Below are positions 14,079-14,235 of a stretch of 14,235 nucleotides of DNA, piece after piece. The first letter of the stretch is position 1. Every line of letters starts with the position of its first letter. The stretch is from Caulobacteraceae bacterium (GTDB lineage: Bacteria; Pseudomonadota; Alphaproteobacteria; Caulobacterales; Caulobacteraceae). A program made the position numbers and the translations under genes. Location of the stretch: the NCBI GenBank assembly GCA_030151985.1, contig JASLDZ010000018.1:1-14235 (forward strand). Direction: 5' to 3'. A model generated the notes under the pieces. It saw only the letters and a list, made by a program, of their open reading frames with translations, was not told the DNA's origin and ran no database searches.

Positions 14079-14235
14079 CGGGCGGCGCGCCTTGACGCGG
14101 CGGGGAGCCCCGGCGCAGGTGCGCGCCCGTCAGGTCTTCGGCGCGGCCTCCGCCGCCTGATCGGGGGCGCCGATGTCGATGATCGCCTTCCAGGCGCCCT
14201 TGGCGTCCTTGCGCCAGACGGTGACGTAGCGCCCC
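13973..14235. repeat. 112-bp inverted repeat (two arms, 39-base spacer)
   Basis: Bases 13973-14084 and 14124-14235 are reverse complements with no gaps and only two mismatches (14048/14160 and 14062/14146). The left arm covers the last 35 codons and stop of the DUF4440-like gene plus six following bases. The right arm reaches the window end, so the repeat probably continues. The spacer 14085-14123 is G+C-rich and contains a small hairpin (GGGG-AG-CCCC, 14102-14111). Confidence 0.97.
14130..14235 (-). CDS. Second copy of DUF4440-like gene, 5' part outside window
   Basis: Only the C-terminal 34 residues and the stop (TCA at 14130-14132) are visible. They read GRYVTVWRKDAKGAWKAIID and on to the end PKT, identical to the neighbouring convergent gene except for one Val-to-Ala change (AAEVAPKT becomes AAEAAPKT); one other base change is silent (Asp GAC/GAT). 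It is therefore a recent tail-to-tail duplicate, or two copies kept alike by gene conversion. Whether it has a complete signal peptide and full length cannot be seen. Function is unknown, as for its twin. Confidence 0.85.
   Translation of the reverse strand, partial: GRYVTVWRKDAKGAWKAIIDIGAPDQAAEAAPKT

Noticed and set aside
14097..14115. Possible rho-independent terminator between the two DUF4440-like genes
   Set aside because: A small GC hairpin is present but there is no T-run on either side, so it is not called as a terminator.

Overview
The window is about 14 kb of very GC-rich DNA. Dense coding, GTG starts, GGAGG-type ribosome binding sites and the serB/miaA neighbourhood all suggest an alphaproteobacterium, most likely in or near the Caulobacteraceae (Caulobacter/Phenylobacterium type). 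That placement is inferred from style and gene content, not from a search. No phage, IS element, CRISPR array or rRNA was seen.

Left part (1-8440) looks like an accessory catabolic module. In order it holds: the start of a ThuA-like gene (-), a REP-like intergenic element, an SDR oxidoreductase (-), an acyl-CoA dehydrogenase (+), a TetR regulator (+), a three-gene minus-strand operon (Rieske ring-hydroxylating oxygenase, then NmrA-type NAD(P)-binding protein, then an AcoC-like lipoyl-domain/alpha-beta hydrolase protein), and a divergent MFS transporter (+). Three promoter regions carry related operator-like sequences: SDR/acyl-CoA dehydrogenase (1473-1503), tetR (2787-2802) and Rieske/MFS (7028-7053). 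This suggests one TetR-controlled regulon for uptake (MFS), oxygenation (Rieske), redox steps (SDR, NmrA, acyl-CoA dehydrogenase) and possibly hydrolytic or acyl-transfer chemistry (AcoC-like). The substrate cannot be read from the sequence.

Right part (8437-14235) is mostly housekeeping: an RsuA-type pseudouridine synthase and an RsmC-type rRNA methyltransferase in a translationally coupled pair (-), an Nramp-superfamily transporter with altered metal-site motifs (-), tRNA-Asn(GTT) with an encoded CCA and a recognisable promoter (-), serB (-) and miaA (+) whose start codons overlap in one CATG, and a secreted DUF4440/SnoaL-like protein (+).

At the right edge, the last 112 bases are a near-perfect inverted copy of the end of that DUF4440-like gene. 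A second, convergent copy of the gene therefore enters from the right and is cut by the window end.

The most interesting items are the candidate three-site TetR regulon with its orphan AcoC-like protein in a Rieske operon, the tail-to-tail gene duplication at the right edge, the Nramp-type protein lacking the canonical metal ligands, and the two gene junctions where start or stop codons of opposite strands share bases (CATG and CTAG).
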